Positions 24,629-33,044 of a stretch of DNA of 43,515 nt are shown piece by piece. Numbering within the stretch: the first letter of the stretch is position 1; the number at the start of each line of letters is the position of its first letter. Origin of the DNA: Bacillota bacterium (lineage in GTDB: Bacteria > Bacillota > Clostridia > Peptostreptococcales > Anaerovoracaceae); the NCBI GenBank assembly GCA_022770665.1, contig JALEHL010000055.1, forward strand, positions 1 through 43,515, read 5' to 3'. The notes below the pieces were generated by a model. That model had not been told where the DNA came from. It saw nothing but the letters and a program-made list of their open reading frames with translations, and made no database searches. Position numbers and translations under genes: made by a program.

Positions 24629-24637
24629 ACCGGAAAG

Positions 24638-24661
24638 CGGAGCAGTCAGCTGGCTGCTCCG
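24638..24661. terminator. Hairpin at the convergent 3' ends of the HerA-like and eamA genes
   Basis: CGGAGCAG and CTGCTCCG arms (8 bases, 8-base loop) overlap the eamA stop codon on the minus strand. There is no T run on either side, so termination strength is doubtful. Confidence 0.45.
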
Positions 24662-25491
24662 TCGGCTCTGGCATCGGCCAGAATCCCGGCAATGATGATC
24701 ACAAATCCGGTAAGGACCAGAAGTCCCGGATACTCATGGAGAAAGACGGCGACCCAGACCGGTCCCAGAATCATTTCCCAGAGGGCGATGACGGATGCTT
24801 TCTGCGGGGAAATGCGGCGGACGCCCATGTTGTACAGGGCATAGCCGAGGCCGATCTGCACGATGCCGAGGATCAGGATGATGGTCCATTCCATGCCGGT
24901 CAGTGTGCCAAGATCTGCGAACTGCGGCGGCAGGAAGAGAAAGATGAACAGCCCGGTGAAGAGATTGGCCAGAGCTGTCAGTCCCAGCGGGTTATCGCCT
25001 GCGGATTTCTTGGCGCCGACGGTCATGAATGCAAAGGAGACGCTTTCCGTCAGGGCAATGAGGTTTCCTGTCATGGAACTTCCGGAGATGCCGGAGAGCA
25101 TGAAGATGACCACACCGACGGTGATCAGAACCACCGGAAGGACACGTTTTCGTTCCAGCTTACGGTTTACGATGGTCGAGGCCAGGAAGAGCCACACGAT
25201 GCTGGCATACTGCATGCCGATGGCAATCGCTGCGGAAGTCTGGCGGAGAGCCAGAACCACGCCGAGACACAGGCCTGCGTAGGAAACAAGATAGACAGCC
25301 AGCCATGGCGACCAGTGAAGCTTTGACGGACGCAGGAACGGCAGAAGCACGATCCCTGCGATCAGAGAGCGCAGGCCGCAGGTCAGCAGGGCGTCTACTT
25401 CGAGAAACTTGACCAGTGGCGCATTGAGACTCCAGAAGAGTGCGCCGAAAAATACCAGCATGGAGCCGGAGAGTGCAATCTTTTTTTTCAT
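24646..25491 (-). CDS. EamA/DMT-family transporter
   Basis: Drug/metabolite-transporter superfamily permease with ten predicted membrane segments in two EamA repeats; 281 residues from the chosen start. Typical features are FFGALFWSLNAPLVKF at the N-terminus, MQYASIVWLFLAS at the end of the first repeat, and LGYALYNMGVRRISPQKASVIALWEMILGPVWV in the second. The substrate cannot be inferred. The ATG at 25491 is preferred over the GTG at 25500 because a GAGGTG ribosome site fits it. Divergent from a tetR gene with a shared control region that likely regulates it. Confidence 0.9.
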   Translation of the reverse strand: MKKKIALSGSMLVFFGALFWSLNAPLVKFLEVDALLTCGLRSLIAGIVLLPFLRPSKLHWSPWLAVYLVSYAGLCLGVVLALRQTSAAIAIGMQYASIVWLFLASTIVNRKLERKRVLPVVLITVGVVIFMLSGISGSSMTGNLIALTESVSFAFMTVGAKKSAGDNPLGLTALANLFTGLFIFLFLPPQFADLGTLTGMEWTIILILGIVQIGLGYALYNMGVRRISPQKASVIALWEMILGPVWVAVFLHEYPGLLVLTGFVIIIAGILADARADGAAS

Positions 25492-25570
25492 GTGTGTCAC
25501 CTCGAAAACAGGAAAGCAGAGGCACGGTCAAATGCCGTGCGAAGCGATTTTGCTCCTGGAAAATAACCGC

Positions 25571-25592
25571 GATTAAAAAATAATCACGATTA
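25571..25592. promoter_or_regulatory. Operator-like half-sites between eamA and tetR
   Basis: Three alternating 5-base half-sites GATTA, TAATC, GATTA form two overlapping dyads: 25571-25585 with a 5-base centre and 25581-25592 with a 2-base centre. On the minus strand they lie just downstream of the eamA -10; on the plus strand they sit in the -35/spacer of a weaker tetR promoter (TTAAAA-N17-TATAGA, 25573-25601). A TetR operator controlling both genes is the simplest reading. Confidence 0.6.
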
Positions 25593-25593
25593 A

Positions 25594-25622
25594 ATTATAG
25601 ACAGGGAACGTCTGTCTGTCAA
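25594..25622 (-). promoter_or_regulatory. Full-consensus sigma-A promoter of eamA
   Basis: Reading the minus strand, TTGACA (25622-25617), a 17-base spacer and TATAAT (25599-25594): both hexamers match the consensus. The transcript would start about 100 bases upstream of eamA and carries a GCACGG/CCGTGC hairpin (25522-25540). Confidence 0.85.
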
Positions 25623-25646
25623 CAGATTTTTACGAAAGGAAGGTTC

Positions 25647-26312
25647 ATGGAGGAATTAAGCGTAAAAAAGAAGCGTGTGATGATCCTTTTCATTGAAGCC
25701 GCGGAGGGGCTGCTGCGGAAAGAGGGACCGGCGGGGCTTTCTATCCGGAAGGTGGCAGCAGAGGCCGGCTACAACAGTGCGACGCTGTATAACTATTTTC
25801 AGGATCTGGAGCATCTGACCCTGTTCGCGTCGGTACGGTATCTGCGGGAGTATGTCGCGCTGCTGGAAAAGAATCTGACAGAAGATATGGACGCCTTCCA
25901 GCGGTACCGGATGATCTACCGGTGTTTCAATTCCTGTGCGTTCCGGGAACCGGAGATTTTCCACGGCATGTTTTTCGGTCGGCACAGCGGGCTTCTGGGA
26001 GAAGTGCTGCAGGTCTATTATGAGCAGCTGTTTCCGCAGGAGCTGGATGGACTCAGCAGCCAGATGAGACAGATGCTTCAGCTGGGGACCATGTATGAGA
26101 GGGACAGCCTGATGATGAAGGATCTGGTAGCAGAGGGATTCGTGGCACCGGAAAAGGCGGAGAAAACCATGGAGCTGATGATTGCGCTGCATCAGCACTA
26201 TATCCACGAGGCGATGATACGCAGCGCAAACGGTGATGATTTTGATACAGCGGCCCATCAGGAGAAATTTGACGCGGCATTTCTGTATATAATGGAAGCG
26301 GCAAAGCCGTGA
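25647..26312 (+). CDS. TetR-family transcriptional regulator
   Basis: 221 residues. The N-terminal helix-turn-helix reads ILFIEAAEGLLRKEGPAGLSIRKVAAEAGYNSATLYNYFQDLEHL, with the family YNYF signature; the C-terminal ligand domain is all helical and not specific. Divergently transcribed from the eamA transporter gene, with half-sites between them, so it probably represses eamA and itself until it binds a transported compound. Ribosome site GAAAGGAAGGTTC. Confidence 0.93.
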   Translation: MEELSVKKKRVMILFIEAAEGLLRKEGPAGLSIRKVAAEAGYNSATLYNYFQDLEHLTLFASVRYLREYVALLEKNLTEDMDAFQRYRMIYRCFNSCAFREPEIFHGMFFGRHSGLLGEVLQVYYEQLFPQELDGLSSQMRQMLQLGTMYERDSLMMKDLVAEGFVAPEKAEKTMELMIALHQHYIHEAMIRSANGDDFDTAAHQEKFDAAFLYIMEAAKP

Positions 26313-26354
26313 TCCAGTCAAAGAATTGATTGCATTTTAAAGGAGGAAACAAAA

Positions 26355-26657
26355 ATGGTAAAAATGGAAGCACTGGAAGTGCAGGGAAAAGCGGTACAGG
26401 GCATCCTGGTGCAGGCGCCGGGCGGAGAAGGACATCCCAATATGCTGATCCTGCTTTGCAGAAAAGGATACATCATGTGCGGCTATCTGAATCAGCCGGC
26501 AGCAGAGAAATTTGAGGATGCTGCGGCCGTCGTGGGCGGCGCATCCTTCGAGGAAATTCTGGCAAATCCGGTGAAGAGTGTAACCCCTGCTGCCGCAGCA
26601 CTGGGTGTGGAGGTCGGCATGACCGGCGCACAGGCGGCTGCGAAGCTGAACGGCTAG
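26355..26657 (+). CDS. DUF1805 (YunC-like) protein
   Basis: 100 residues of the YunC/DUF1805 family, function not known. Family features are MLILLCRKGYIMCGYLNQPAAEKFEDAAAVV and the C-terminal ALGVEVGMTGAQAAAKL (the A--LG---GM-G-EA pattern). Starts after AAAGGAGGAAACAAAA, 42 bases after tetR, and ends at its own terminator. Confidence 0.82.
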   Translation: MVKMEALEVQGKAVQGILVQAPGGEGHPNMLILLCRKGYIMCGYLNQPAAEKFEDAAAVVGGASFEEILANPVKSVTPAAAALGVEVGMTGAQAAAKLNG

Positions 26658-26678
26658 AAACAGAAGGAAAGAATGCCG

Positions 26679-26709
26679 GGACCGTGCTTGTGAAAGTGCG
26701 GTCCTTTTT
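26679..26709 (+). terminator. Terminator after the DUF1805 gene
   Basis: GGACCG and CGGTCC arms with an inner CTT/AAG pairing, followed by T5. Confidence 0.8.
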
Positions 26710-26746
26710 CTATGGAGGAGGTACAGAAAAACAGAGAAGTTGAGAC

Positions 26747-26801
26747 TGAAATTAATTTCAATATATGAAATATTGACATTATCGCAAAACCGATGTAAAC
26801 C
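26747..26801 (+). promoter_or_regulatory. Promoter and clustered TGAAAT half-sites before the SorC-type regulator
   Basis: A perfect 14-base palindrome TGAAATTAATTTCA (26747-26760) overlaps a second dyad ATTTCA-N5-TGAAAT (26755-26771), which abuts TTGACA (26773-26778). The best -10 is TAAACC (26796-26801, 17-base spacer, weak). A further GAAATTTC (26820-26827) and TGAAAT (26834-26839) follow. Repeated half-sites around a promoter next to a SorC regulator suggest autoregulation or control by its effector. The whole stretch is AT-rich. Confidence 0.55.
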
Positions 26802-26898
26802 TACTTTAAAAAATTGGACGAAATTTCTTTACCTGAAATAATATTCAAAGATGATATTGATATGACTAAGAAAGCAGATGTGCAGACAGGAGGAAAGT

Positions 26899-27843
26899 TT
26901 GGGTATAGTCAGTAACAGCCGGTTAATGATTAAAATATGCGAGATGTATTATATGCAGAATCTGAGTCAGAAGGAGATATCCTCCAGGCTTTCCGTTTCA
27001 AGACCGCAGATCAGCCGTATCCTGGCACAGGCGAGGGCTGAGGGAATTGTAAATATTAAAATCAATAATCCCCACAGGAATGAATCGGAGCTTGAACAGA
27101 CGCTGATTCGCTGTTACAGCCTGCGGGATGCACTGGTCATTGACAACGGAGGAGAAAATGCTTCGGATCGGATGGAACGATTTGCTGCAGAGGCAGCAGG
27201 GCAGCTGGATTCCTATCTGCCGGGTGGAAGTGCTGTCGGTGTCATGAGCGGAAATACTGTTAAGAGCGTAGTGGAAGCGATGCCCTTCACGAAGAAGAAA
27301 CTCCAGTCGGTAGTATCCCTGGTCGGTGGAATCGGCGCAGGAAGTGTGGACCTTCACGCTAACAGTATCGCACAGCGGCTGGCCTCGAAATACAACACGT
27401 CTGCATTCTCACTGAATGCCCCTGCCCTGGCCAGTGATCCGGTGGCTGCAGAGATGTTCCGGCGGGAACCTTCGGTTGCAAAGGTGCTGGACATGGGTTC
27501 CAGATGTGATATTGCACTGGTGGGAATCGGCAGCGTGTGCATGGAGGCAACGAATATCCGGGTCGGCGCACTGACGGAAGTGGATCTGAGCTATTTGAGA
27601 GAACGGGGCGCGCAGGCTTCCATCTGCTGTTCCTATGTCAATGCGCAGGGCGGTAATGTAGGGGAAGAACTGGTAACACGTTCCATAGGACAATCTCTGG
27701 ACTCACTGAGAAAAGCGAAGATCATCGCGATGGCGTTTGGAGATTCCAAAGTGGAAGCCATACGGGCGGCATTGAACACCGGTCGTGTTCACGTTCTCAT
27801 CACAGACCTTGCTACTGCGGAGAAAATTGTGAGACTGCCGTAA
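26899..27843 (+). CDS. SorC-family (sugar-binding, DeoR-like) transcriptional regulator
   Basis: 314 residues. The N-terminal helix-turn-helix is MIKICEMYYMQNLSQKEISSRLSVSRPQISRILAQARAEGIVNIKI, followed by a phospho-sugar isomerase-like effector domain with the family pattern LVGGIGAGSVDLHANSIAQRLA and ALVGIGSV. The start is TTG at 26899, placed after ACAGGAGGAAAGT; an ATG at 26878 lies upstream of that ribosome site. SorC regulators usually stand next to the sugar operon they control, but here only a truncated transporter gene follows in the opposite direction, so its target is not visible. Confidence 0.9.
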   Translation: MGIVSNSRLMIKICEMYYMQNLSQKEISSRLSVSRPQISRILAQARAEGIVNIKINNPHRNESELEQTLIRCYSLRDALVIDNGGENASDRMERFAAEAAGQLDSYLPGGSAVGVMSGNTVKSVVEAMPFTKKKLQSVVSLVGGIGAGSVDLHANSIAQRLASKYNTSAFSLNAPALASDPVAAEMFRREPSVAKVLDMGSRCDIALVGIGSVCMEATNIRVGALTEVDLSYLRERGAQASICCSYVNAQGGNVGEELVTRSIGQSLDSLRKAKIIAMAFGDSKVEAIRAALNTGRVHVLITDLATAEKIVRLP

Positions 27844-27970
27844 CGATGCGGTGTACAGGGCGTATAGATTCAAAAAAGAACAGAATGGTGATCAGTTTCG
27901 GGTGTGAGAGGGCAGAATGCTCTGCTGCCGGGAATTGAAATAAATGCTGAATCATGATCATTGCCCATAG

Positions 27971-28252
27971 AGGGATAAGCAGTATTTTCCCGAAGAGTGT
28001 ATATCCAACCAGACTGAGTGCAAGAAAGTAAAGCACTGCGCAGAAAAAAGCCTGCAGCGTTAGAACCATGGTGGCATCAGTCAGTTCTTTTCCGGTGATG
28101 GAGGTCAGAATCATGCAGGGACTGGTGATCAGGATCAGCAGGTCCACGAGAAACTGACTGGAACTCTCCGGAAGTATGCCTCTCTTGTTCGCAAGCAGAC
28201 CCACTCCGATAATGAGAAATATGGAAACTACTTTTGAAAAAACAACTGCCAT
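27971..28252 (-). pseudogene. AEC-family transporter, N-terminal remnant
   Basis: About 94 codons match the start of auxin-efflux-carrier family permeases (usually ~300 residues): MAVVFSKVVSIFLIIGVGLLANKRGILPESSSQFLVDLLI, then TSPCMILTSI and a segment ending GYTLFGKILLIP. After that the frame continues into unrelated residues and ends near 27812, so the remaining two thirds of the protein are lost. There is no good ribosome site before the presumed ATG. It faces the SorC gene, whose stop lies just beyond the break. Confidence 0.7.
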
Positions 28253-28405
28253 GTTCTGCTTCTGCCGTATCCTTTCTTCTGCACCAGCCGACAGATCTGT
28301 CATCATCCGGCGATCTGGTTTTCTAAAGCCATTCTGCCACTCTGGAAGAAAAATGCCAATATAAAAATATAAAAAAATTAAGAAAAAATATTTTTTTAAA
28401 AACAT

Positions 28406-28490
28406 TAAAAATTTTTATCGTTCCGGCGTGTTTACGCACACGAAAAAAGGAAAAAAGAAGGAAATGGCCGTCATCGCGAAAATCCCACAA
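28406..28490. other. AT-rich intergenic stretch before the polyamine operon
   Basis: Follows a run of A/T around 28360-28420 and contains a CGTGT-N6-ACACG dyad near 28427-28442. No gene is supported here. It marks the junction between the AT-rich SorC/AEC segment and the polyamine operon. Confidence 0.4.
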
Positions 28491-28495
28491 ACTCC

Positions 28496-28523
28496 TTGAC
28501 TTTTTGCGGGTTTCCGCTATAAT
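28496..28523 (+). promoter_or_regulatory. Sigma-A promoter of the polyamine operon
   Basis: TTGACT (28496-28501), a 16-base spacer and consensus TATAAT (28518-28523). Confidence 0.8.
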
Positions 28524-28537
28524 ATGTTTTGCATGTG

Positions 28538-28554
28538 GTTTAGTATTCCTAAAC
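28538..28554. promoter_or_regulatory. Operator-like dyad GTTTAG-N5-CTAAAC
   Basis: Perfect 6-base arms with a TATTC centre, 15-31 bases after the -10, thus over the start of the transcript. The first gene encodes an XRE-cupin regulator; bound repressor here would control the whole polyamine operon and itself. Confidence 0.65.
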
Positions 28555-28615
28555 TAAAAGTTTATTATTATGAAACGCCCTTCGGGCGGATCGAGCAGAG
28601 AATGAAGGCAAAGGT

Positions 28616-29152
28616 ATGGAAATCGGAAGGAAAATCAGAGAACTTCGCATATTGAACGGCTTGACCCAGGAAGAACTGGCAGACCGGAGTGAACTTTCGA
28701 AGGGATTTATTTCTCAGCTGGAAAATGATGTGACATCCCCGTCCATCTCCACGCTGGAGGATATCCTGCAGTGCCTGGGGACCGATCTGCAGCAGTTCTT
28801 TGCCGGAGAGGAAACCCCTGCACAGGTGGTATTCGGCGGCGAAGACTATTTTGAGAAGATCGACGAGGAGCTGAAGAGCAAGACAGAGTGGATCATTCCC
28901 AACGCGCAGAAGAACAGGATGGAACCGATCCGTCTGACATTGGCGGCTGGCGGCAGCACCTATCCGGACACGCCCCATGAGGGTGAGGAATTCGGCTATG
29001 TTCTGAAAGGAAGAATCACAATCCACATCGGCAGGGAGCTGCATCAGGCGAAAACCGGAGAAGCATTCTATTATATTCCTGAAAAAACACATTTTATCAC
29101 TTCAGAGAAAGGAGCAGAAATTCTGTGGGTCTCCACCCCGCCGAGTTTCTAA
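28616..29152 (+). CDS. XRE-cupin transcriptional regulator of polyamine uptake (PuuR-like)
   Basis: 178 residues: an N-terminal helix-turn-helix of the XRE type (IGRKIRELRILNGLTQEELADRSELSKGFISQLENDVTSPSISTLEDIL) and a C-terminal cupin (HEGEEFGYVLKGRITIHIGRELHQAKTGEAFYYIPEKTHFITSE). This architecture is common at the head of spermidine/putrescine transport operons in clostridia; the cupin presumably senses the polyamine. The stop is 8 bases before potA. Confidence 0.9.
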   Translation: MEIGRKIRELRILNGLTQEELADRSELSKGFISQLENDVTSPSISTLEDILQCLGTDLQQFFAGEETPAQVVFGGEDYFEKIDEELKSKTEWIIPNAQKNRMEPIRLTLAAGGSTYPDTPHEGEEFGYVLKGRITIHIGRELHQAKTGEAFYYIPEKTHFITSEKGAEILWVSTPPSF

Positions 29153-29160
29153 CGGCAGCT

Positions 29161-30228
29161 ATGGCACTGATTGAATTAGATAACTTATCCAAATCATTTG
29201 ACGGAGAACTCGTTCTGGACGAATTCACCCTTTCCATCGAGGAAAATGAATTTATCACGCTGCTGGGCCCGTCCGGCTGCGGCAAGACGACGACCCTGCG
29301 CATTGTCGGCGGTTTTACCAGGCCGGATGCGGGACGGGTGATCTTCGAAGGGAAGGATATTACGGATGTGGCGCCGAACAAGCGTCATGTCAATACAGTT
29401 TTTCAGAAATACGCCCTGTTTCCGAATATGAACATTGCCGAGAATATTGCCTTCGGCCTCCGGATCAGCGGAAAGAGCCAGAACTATATCAATGATAAGA
29501 TTAAATACGCGCTGAAGCTGGTGAATCTGTCGGGCTACGAAAAAAGATCGGTGGACTCCCTTTCCGGCGGCCAGCAGCAGCGGATCGCCATCGCCAGAGC
29601 CATTGTCAATGAGCCGCGGGTACTCCTGCTGGACGAACCGCTGGGCGCACTGGATCTGAAGATGCGGCAGGAAATGCAGTATGAACTGATCCGTCTGAAG
29701 CGGGAGCTGGGCATTACCTTCCTTTATGTGACCCACGACCAGGAAGAGGCGCTGACCATGTCCGACAAGGTAGTGGTCATGAATCAGGGATATATCCAGC
29801 AGATGGGAACGCCGGAGGAGATCTACAATGAGCCGGAGAATGCGTTCGTGGCGGATTTTATCGGTGACAGCAATATTATAGACGGCATTATGTTGGAGGA
29901 CCGGGTTGTGAAGATCTGTGACCATATTTTCCCATGCATTGATGAAGGGTTCGGCCGGAATACTCCTGTGGATGTGGTGATCCGCCCGGAGGACATTCTG
30001 ATCGGCCGACCGGGAGAGGGAATCATGGACGGTGTTGTTACATCGAATGTATTTATCGGCGTGCATTATGAAATGTGCATCGAGGCCGGCGGCTTCGAGT
30101 GGCTGGCGCAGAACACCACCAGTTACCCGGTGGGAACCCGTCTTTCCATTCGCGTCCTGCCGGAGAATATTCAGATTATGAATAAGCCGCAGTCGGAAGA
30201 TGAGGAGGCGATTTCGTTCGATGACTAA
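29161..30228 (+). CDS. potA: Spermidine/putrescine ABC transporter ATP-binding protein
   Basis: 355 residues. ABC domain with Walker A LGPSGCGKTTTL, Q-loop FQKYALFPNM, signature LSGGQQQRIAIARAI, Walker B LLLDEPLGALD and switch VTHDQEEALTMSD. It is followed by a C-terminal TOBE-type regulatory domain (DVVIRPEDILIGRPGEG). The start at 29161 is where the family begins. The last codons overlap the potB start by 8 bases. Confidence 0.94.
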   Translation: MALIELDNLSKSFDGELVLDEFTLSIEENEFITLLGPSGCGKTTTLRIVGGFTRPDAGRVIFEGKDITDVAPNKRHVNTVFQKYALFPNMNIAENIAFGLRISGKSQNYINDKIKYALKLVNLSGYEKRSVDSLSGGQQQRIAIARAIVNEPRVLLLDEPLGALDLKMRQEMQYELIRLKRELGITFLYVTHDQEEALTMSDKVVVMNQGYIQQMGTPEEIYNEPENAFVADFIGDSNIIDGIMLEDRVVKICDHIFPCIDEGFGRNTPVDVVIRPEDILIGRPGEGIMDGVVTSNVFIGVHYEMCIEAGGFEWLAQNTTSYPVGTRLSIRVLPENIQIMNKPQSEDEEAISFDD

Positions 30229-31045
30229 TTCGGTGATGAAGAAACTGTTTTCGGCGCCTTTTGTGGCATTTATCCTCTGCGGCACGCTGGTGCCCATGGG
30301 AGTCATTGCATGGTACGGCCTGACTGACCGGAGCGGTGCGTTTACCGTGGAAAATGTGGCAGCGATGTTCGGCGGGGATCATGCCAAGGCACTGGGCCTG
30401 TCTCTGGCACTGTCCCTGATCAGCACGGCGATCTGCCTGCTCCTTGCGTTCCCTCTGGGACTTCTTCTCCGGGACAGCGGCCTGGGGAAAAAAGGATTCA
30501 TGGTGTTTCTGTTCATTCTGCCGATGTGGATGAACTTCCTGCTTCGGACCATGGCCTGGCAGGTCCTCCTGGAAAAGGGCGGCATTCTGAATACGATTCT
30601 GGGCGCTTTCGGACTCCCTGCGCTGGAGATGATCAATACGCCGACAGCCGTCGTGCTGGGCATGGTGTATGATTATCTGCCCTTTATGGTGCTGCCCATC
30701 TACAATGCCCTGTCAAAGATTGACAGCAGCCTCATCGAAGCGGCCTATGATCTGGGCGCCAGCAAGTCCGTGGTCCTTCGCCGCATTCTGATTCCCCTTT
30801 CCGTGCCGGGCATTGTCAGCGGTGTGACCATGGTATTCGTTCCATCCCTGACCACCTTCGCCATTTCCAATATGCTGGGCGGCGGCAAGGTGAATCTGAT
30901 CGGAAATATCATTGAGCAGGAATTCACGTCCAGCTCCAACTGGAATCTGGGCTCCGGCCTGTCACTGGTCATGATGATCTTCATTGTGATCAGCATGGCC
31001 CTCATCGAGAAATTTGACCGGAACGGGGAGGGCAATCTCATATGA
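30221..31045 (+). CDS. potB: Spermidine/putrescine ABC transporter permease
   Basis: 274 residues with six membrane segments. The permease EAA loop reads LIEAAYDLGASKSVVLRRILIPLSVPGIVSG, typical of PotB. A GAGGAGG ribosome site lies about 13 bases before the ATG at 30221, inside potA, so initiation is probably by coupling. The stop overlaps the next gene by 4 bases. Confidence 0.93.
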   Translation: MTNSVMKKLFSAPFVAFILCGTLVPMGVIAWYGLTDRSGAFTVENVAAMFGGDHAKALGLSLALSLISTAICLLLAFPLGLLLRDSGLGKKGFMVFLFILPMWMNFLLRTMAWQVLLEKGGILNTILGAFGLPALEMINTPTAVVLGMVYDYLPFMVLPIYNALSKIDSSLIEAAYDLGASKSVVLRRILIPLSVPGIVSGVTMVFVPSLTTFAISNMLGGGKVNLIGNIIEQEFTSSSNWNLGSGLSLVMMIFIVISMALIEKFDRNGEGNLI

Positions 31046-32934
31046 AAAAGAAGAGAAATGATTTGAAAAAAAGCCGGGCTTCCCGCCTGGGGCGCGGCCT
31101 TTATCTGGGTCTGATCATTCTGTTTCTGTACCTTCCGATCGGGACACTGATGGTTCTGTCCTTCAATTCCGGAAAGAGCATGAATGCATGGCAGGGATTT
31201 TCTCTGCGCTGGTATCAGGAGATGTTTCAGAACCAGGAGATTCTGGATGCACTGGGAAATACACTGTCTATCGCACTGTGGTCCGCGACCCTGGCCACGA
31301 TCATCGGTGTGCTGGCCTGTATCGGGCTGAATACCATGTCGGAAAAGCGGCGGTCTTTCTTCATGGGCCTCAATAACATTCCTCTGCTGAACGCCGATAT
31401 CGTGACGGGAATCTCCATCATGATGAGCTTTCTTCTGTTCGGCATATCCTTAAGCTATGGCACAGTGCTGTTTGCGCATATCACCTTTTGCATTCCGTAT
31501 GTGATCCTGTCGGTGATGCCGAAATTCAGACAGCTCCAGAACCTGACCTTCGAGGCGGCGCTGGACCTTGGCGCAAGCCCTGTCTACGCGTTTTTCCGGA
31601 TCGTGCTTCCGGATATCATGCCGGGCGTCATGTCGGGGTTCCTGCTGGCCTTTACCATGTCCGTGGATGATTTCGTGATCACCCACTTCACCCGGGGGGC
31701 CGGAATCAATACCCTGTCCACGCTGATCTACAGTCAGGTGAAGGTCGGAATCCGGCCGACGCTGTACGCTTTGTCCACGGTGATCTTTCTGACGGTTCTG
31801 GCCGTACTGGTGGCAAGCAACCTGCTGAGTTCTGCCGGGAAACGGCGGAGCGGCCCTTCCGGCGGCAGCGGCATGACGCCGAAGAAGATGATCGCAATGG
31901 CGCTGATCCTGGCGCTGTGTCTGGGCTTCACCGCAAAATTTACGCTTTCGAGGGGTGTTTCTGCTGCTTCGGGTTCCAGAGGGGAGCTGTACGTCTATAA
32001 CTTCGGAGATTACATCGATCCGGATCTGGTGTCGATGTTTGAGGAGGAGACCGGCTATACCGTGATCATGGACTATTTTGATACCAATGAGGAAATGTAT
32101 CCAGTCATCAGGAATCATACGGCGCAGTATGATGTGATCTGCGCGTCAGACTATATGATCAATAAGATGATTTCGGAGGACCTGCTGGATACCATCGATT
32201 TCCGTTATGTGCCGAATATTGAGAATCTGCAGGAGAACGTCCGCGGATTTGTGGAAGAATTCGATCCGGGCATGCAGCACTGCGTGCCGCATACCTGGGG
32301 CACATACGGCATTCTGTATAATACGGCGATGGTGGATGAAGCACCGGACAGCTGGAGCGACCTTTGGGATGAAAAATGGTCCCAGCAGATTATGATGCCG
32401 AATTCCATCCGGGAGTGCGATATGATTGCAGCGAAGATTCTGGGGTATTCCATGAATACCGCGCAGGAAAGCGAGCTGAAAGAGATTACGGATCTGCTGA
32501 TCGAGCAGAAGCCGCTTGTTTACAGCTATGCCAACGACAATGCCCGGGATCTGATGGTAGGCGGCTCGGCGGCTATGGCGGTCATCGCCTCCGGCGATGT
32601 GCTCTATGCCCAGGAGGAGAATGAAGATCTGGACTTCGTCGTGCCGGCGGAGGGCACTGAGGTCTGGACGGACTGCTGGGCGATTCCTGCCGGCGCGGCC
32701 AACAAGGAAGGTGCCCAGGAGTGGATCAACTTCATGCTGCGGGGCGATGTGGCACGGATGAACTTCGAATATCTGACCTACGCCATTCCGAATACCGAGA
32801 TCCTGGATCTGACAGACAATCCGATCCTCAACCCTTCGGAAGAGATCCTTGCACGCTGCGAGACTCTGAAGAACCTGGGTGCGGAAACGGATGACATGTA
32901 CAGCCGGTACTGGAAAATTTTCAAATCATCCTAG
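31042..32934 (+). CDS. potCD: Fused spermidine/putrescine permease and substrate-binding protein (PotC-PotD)
   Basis: 630 residues, continuous frame. Residues 1-270 form a PotC-type permease (EAA loop FEAALDLGASPVYAFFRIVLPDIMPGVMSG). A further membrane segment (about 282-302, IAMALILALCLGFTAKFTL) crosses to the outside and leads to a PotD-type binding protein from about residue 315 (LYVYNFGDYIDPDLVSMFEEETG) to the end, with WGTYGILYN and WTDCWAIPAGAANKEGAQEW. The fusion replaces the lipoprotein anchor by a permease-linked one, tethering one binding domain per permease. Such fusions occur in some Firmicutes to my knowledge. It completes the operon. Confidence 0.94.
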   Translation: MKKKRNDLKKSRASRLGRGLYLGLIILFLYLPIGTLMVLSFNSGKSMNAWQGFSLRWYQEMFQNQEILDALGNTLSIALWSATLATIIGVLACIGLNTMSEKRRSFFMGLNNIPLLNADIVTGISIMMSFLLFGISLSYGTVLFAHITFCIPYVILSVMPKFRQLQNLTFEAALDLGASPVYAFFRIVLPDIMPGVMSGFLLAFTMSVDDFVITHFTRGAGINTLSTLIYSQVKVGIRPTLYALSTVIFLTVLAVLVASNLLSSAGKRRSGPSGGSGMTPKKMIAMALILALCLGFTAKFTLSRGVSAASGSRGELYVYNFGDYIDPDLVSMFEEETGYTVIMDYFDTNEEMYPVIRNHTAQYDVICASDYMINKMISEDLLDTIDFRYVPNIENLQENVRGFVEEFDPGMQHCVPHTWGTYGILYNTAMVDEAPDSWSDLWDEKWSQQIMMPNSIRECDMIAAKILGYSMNTAQESELKEITDLLIEQKPLVYSYANDNARDLMVGGSAAMAVIASGDVLYAQEENEDLDFVVPAEGTEVWTDCWAIPAGAANKEGAQEWINFMLRGDVARMNFEYLTYAIPNTEILDLTDNPILNPSEEILARCETLKNLGAETDDMYSRYWKIFKSS

Positions 32935-32957
32935 AAAAAGATGCAAAGCTTTGAGGG

Positions 32958-32998
32958 GCTGCCTGCATGAACGAGAAACCGGAATGCGGCAGCTTTTT
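32958..32998 (+). terminator. Terminator of the polyamine operon
   Basis: GCTGCC...GCAT pairs with ATGC...GGCAGC (one bulge) and is followed by T5. Confidence 0.82.
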
Positions 32999-33044
32999 CT
33001 GTCGTGCGCCCGGTTCCAGCGCCCGGTTCCATGCAGTGAACGTA

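Noticed and set aside
24638..24661. Strong bidirectional terminator between the HerA-like gene and eamA
   Set aside because: The hairpin is good but there is no T run on either side, so it is listed only with low confidence.
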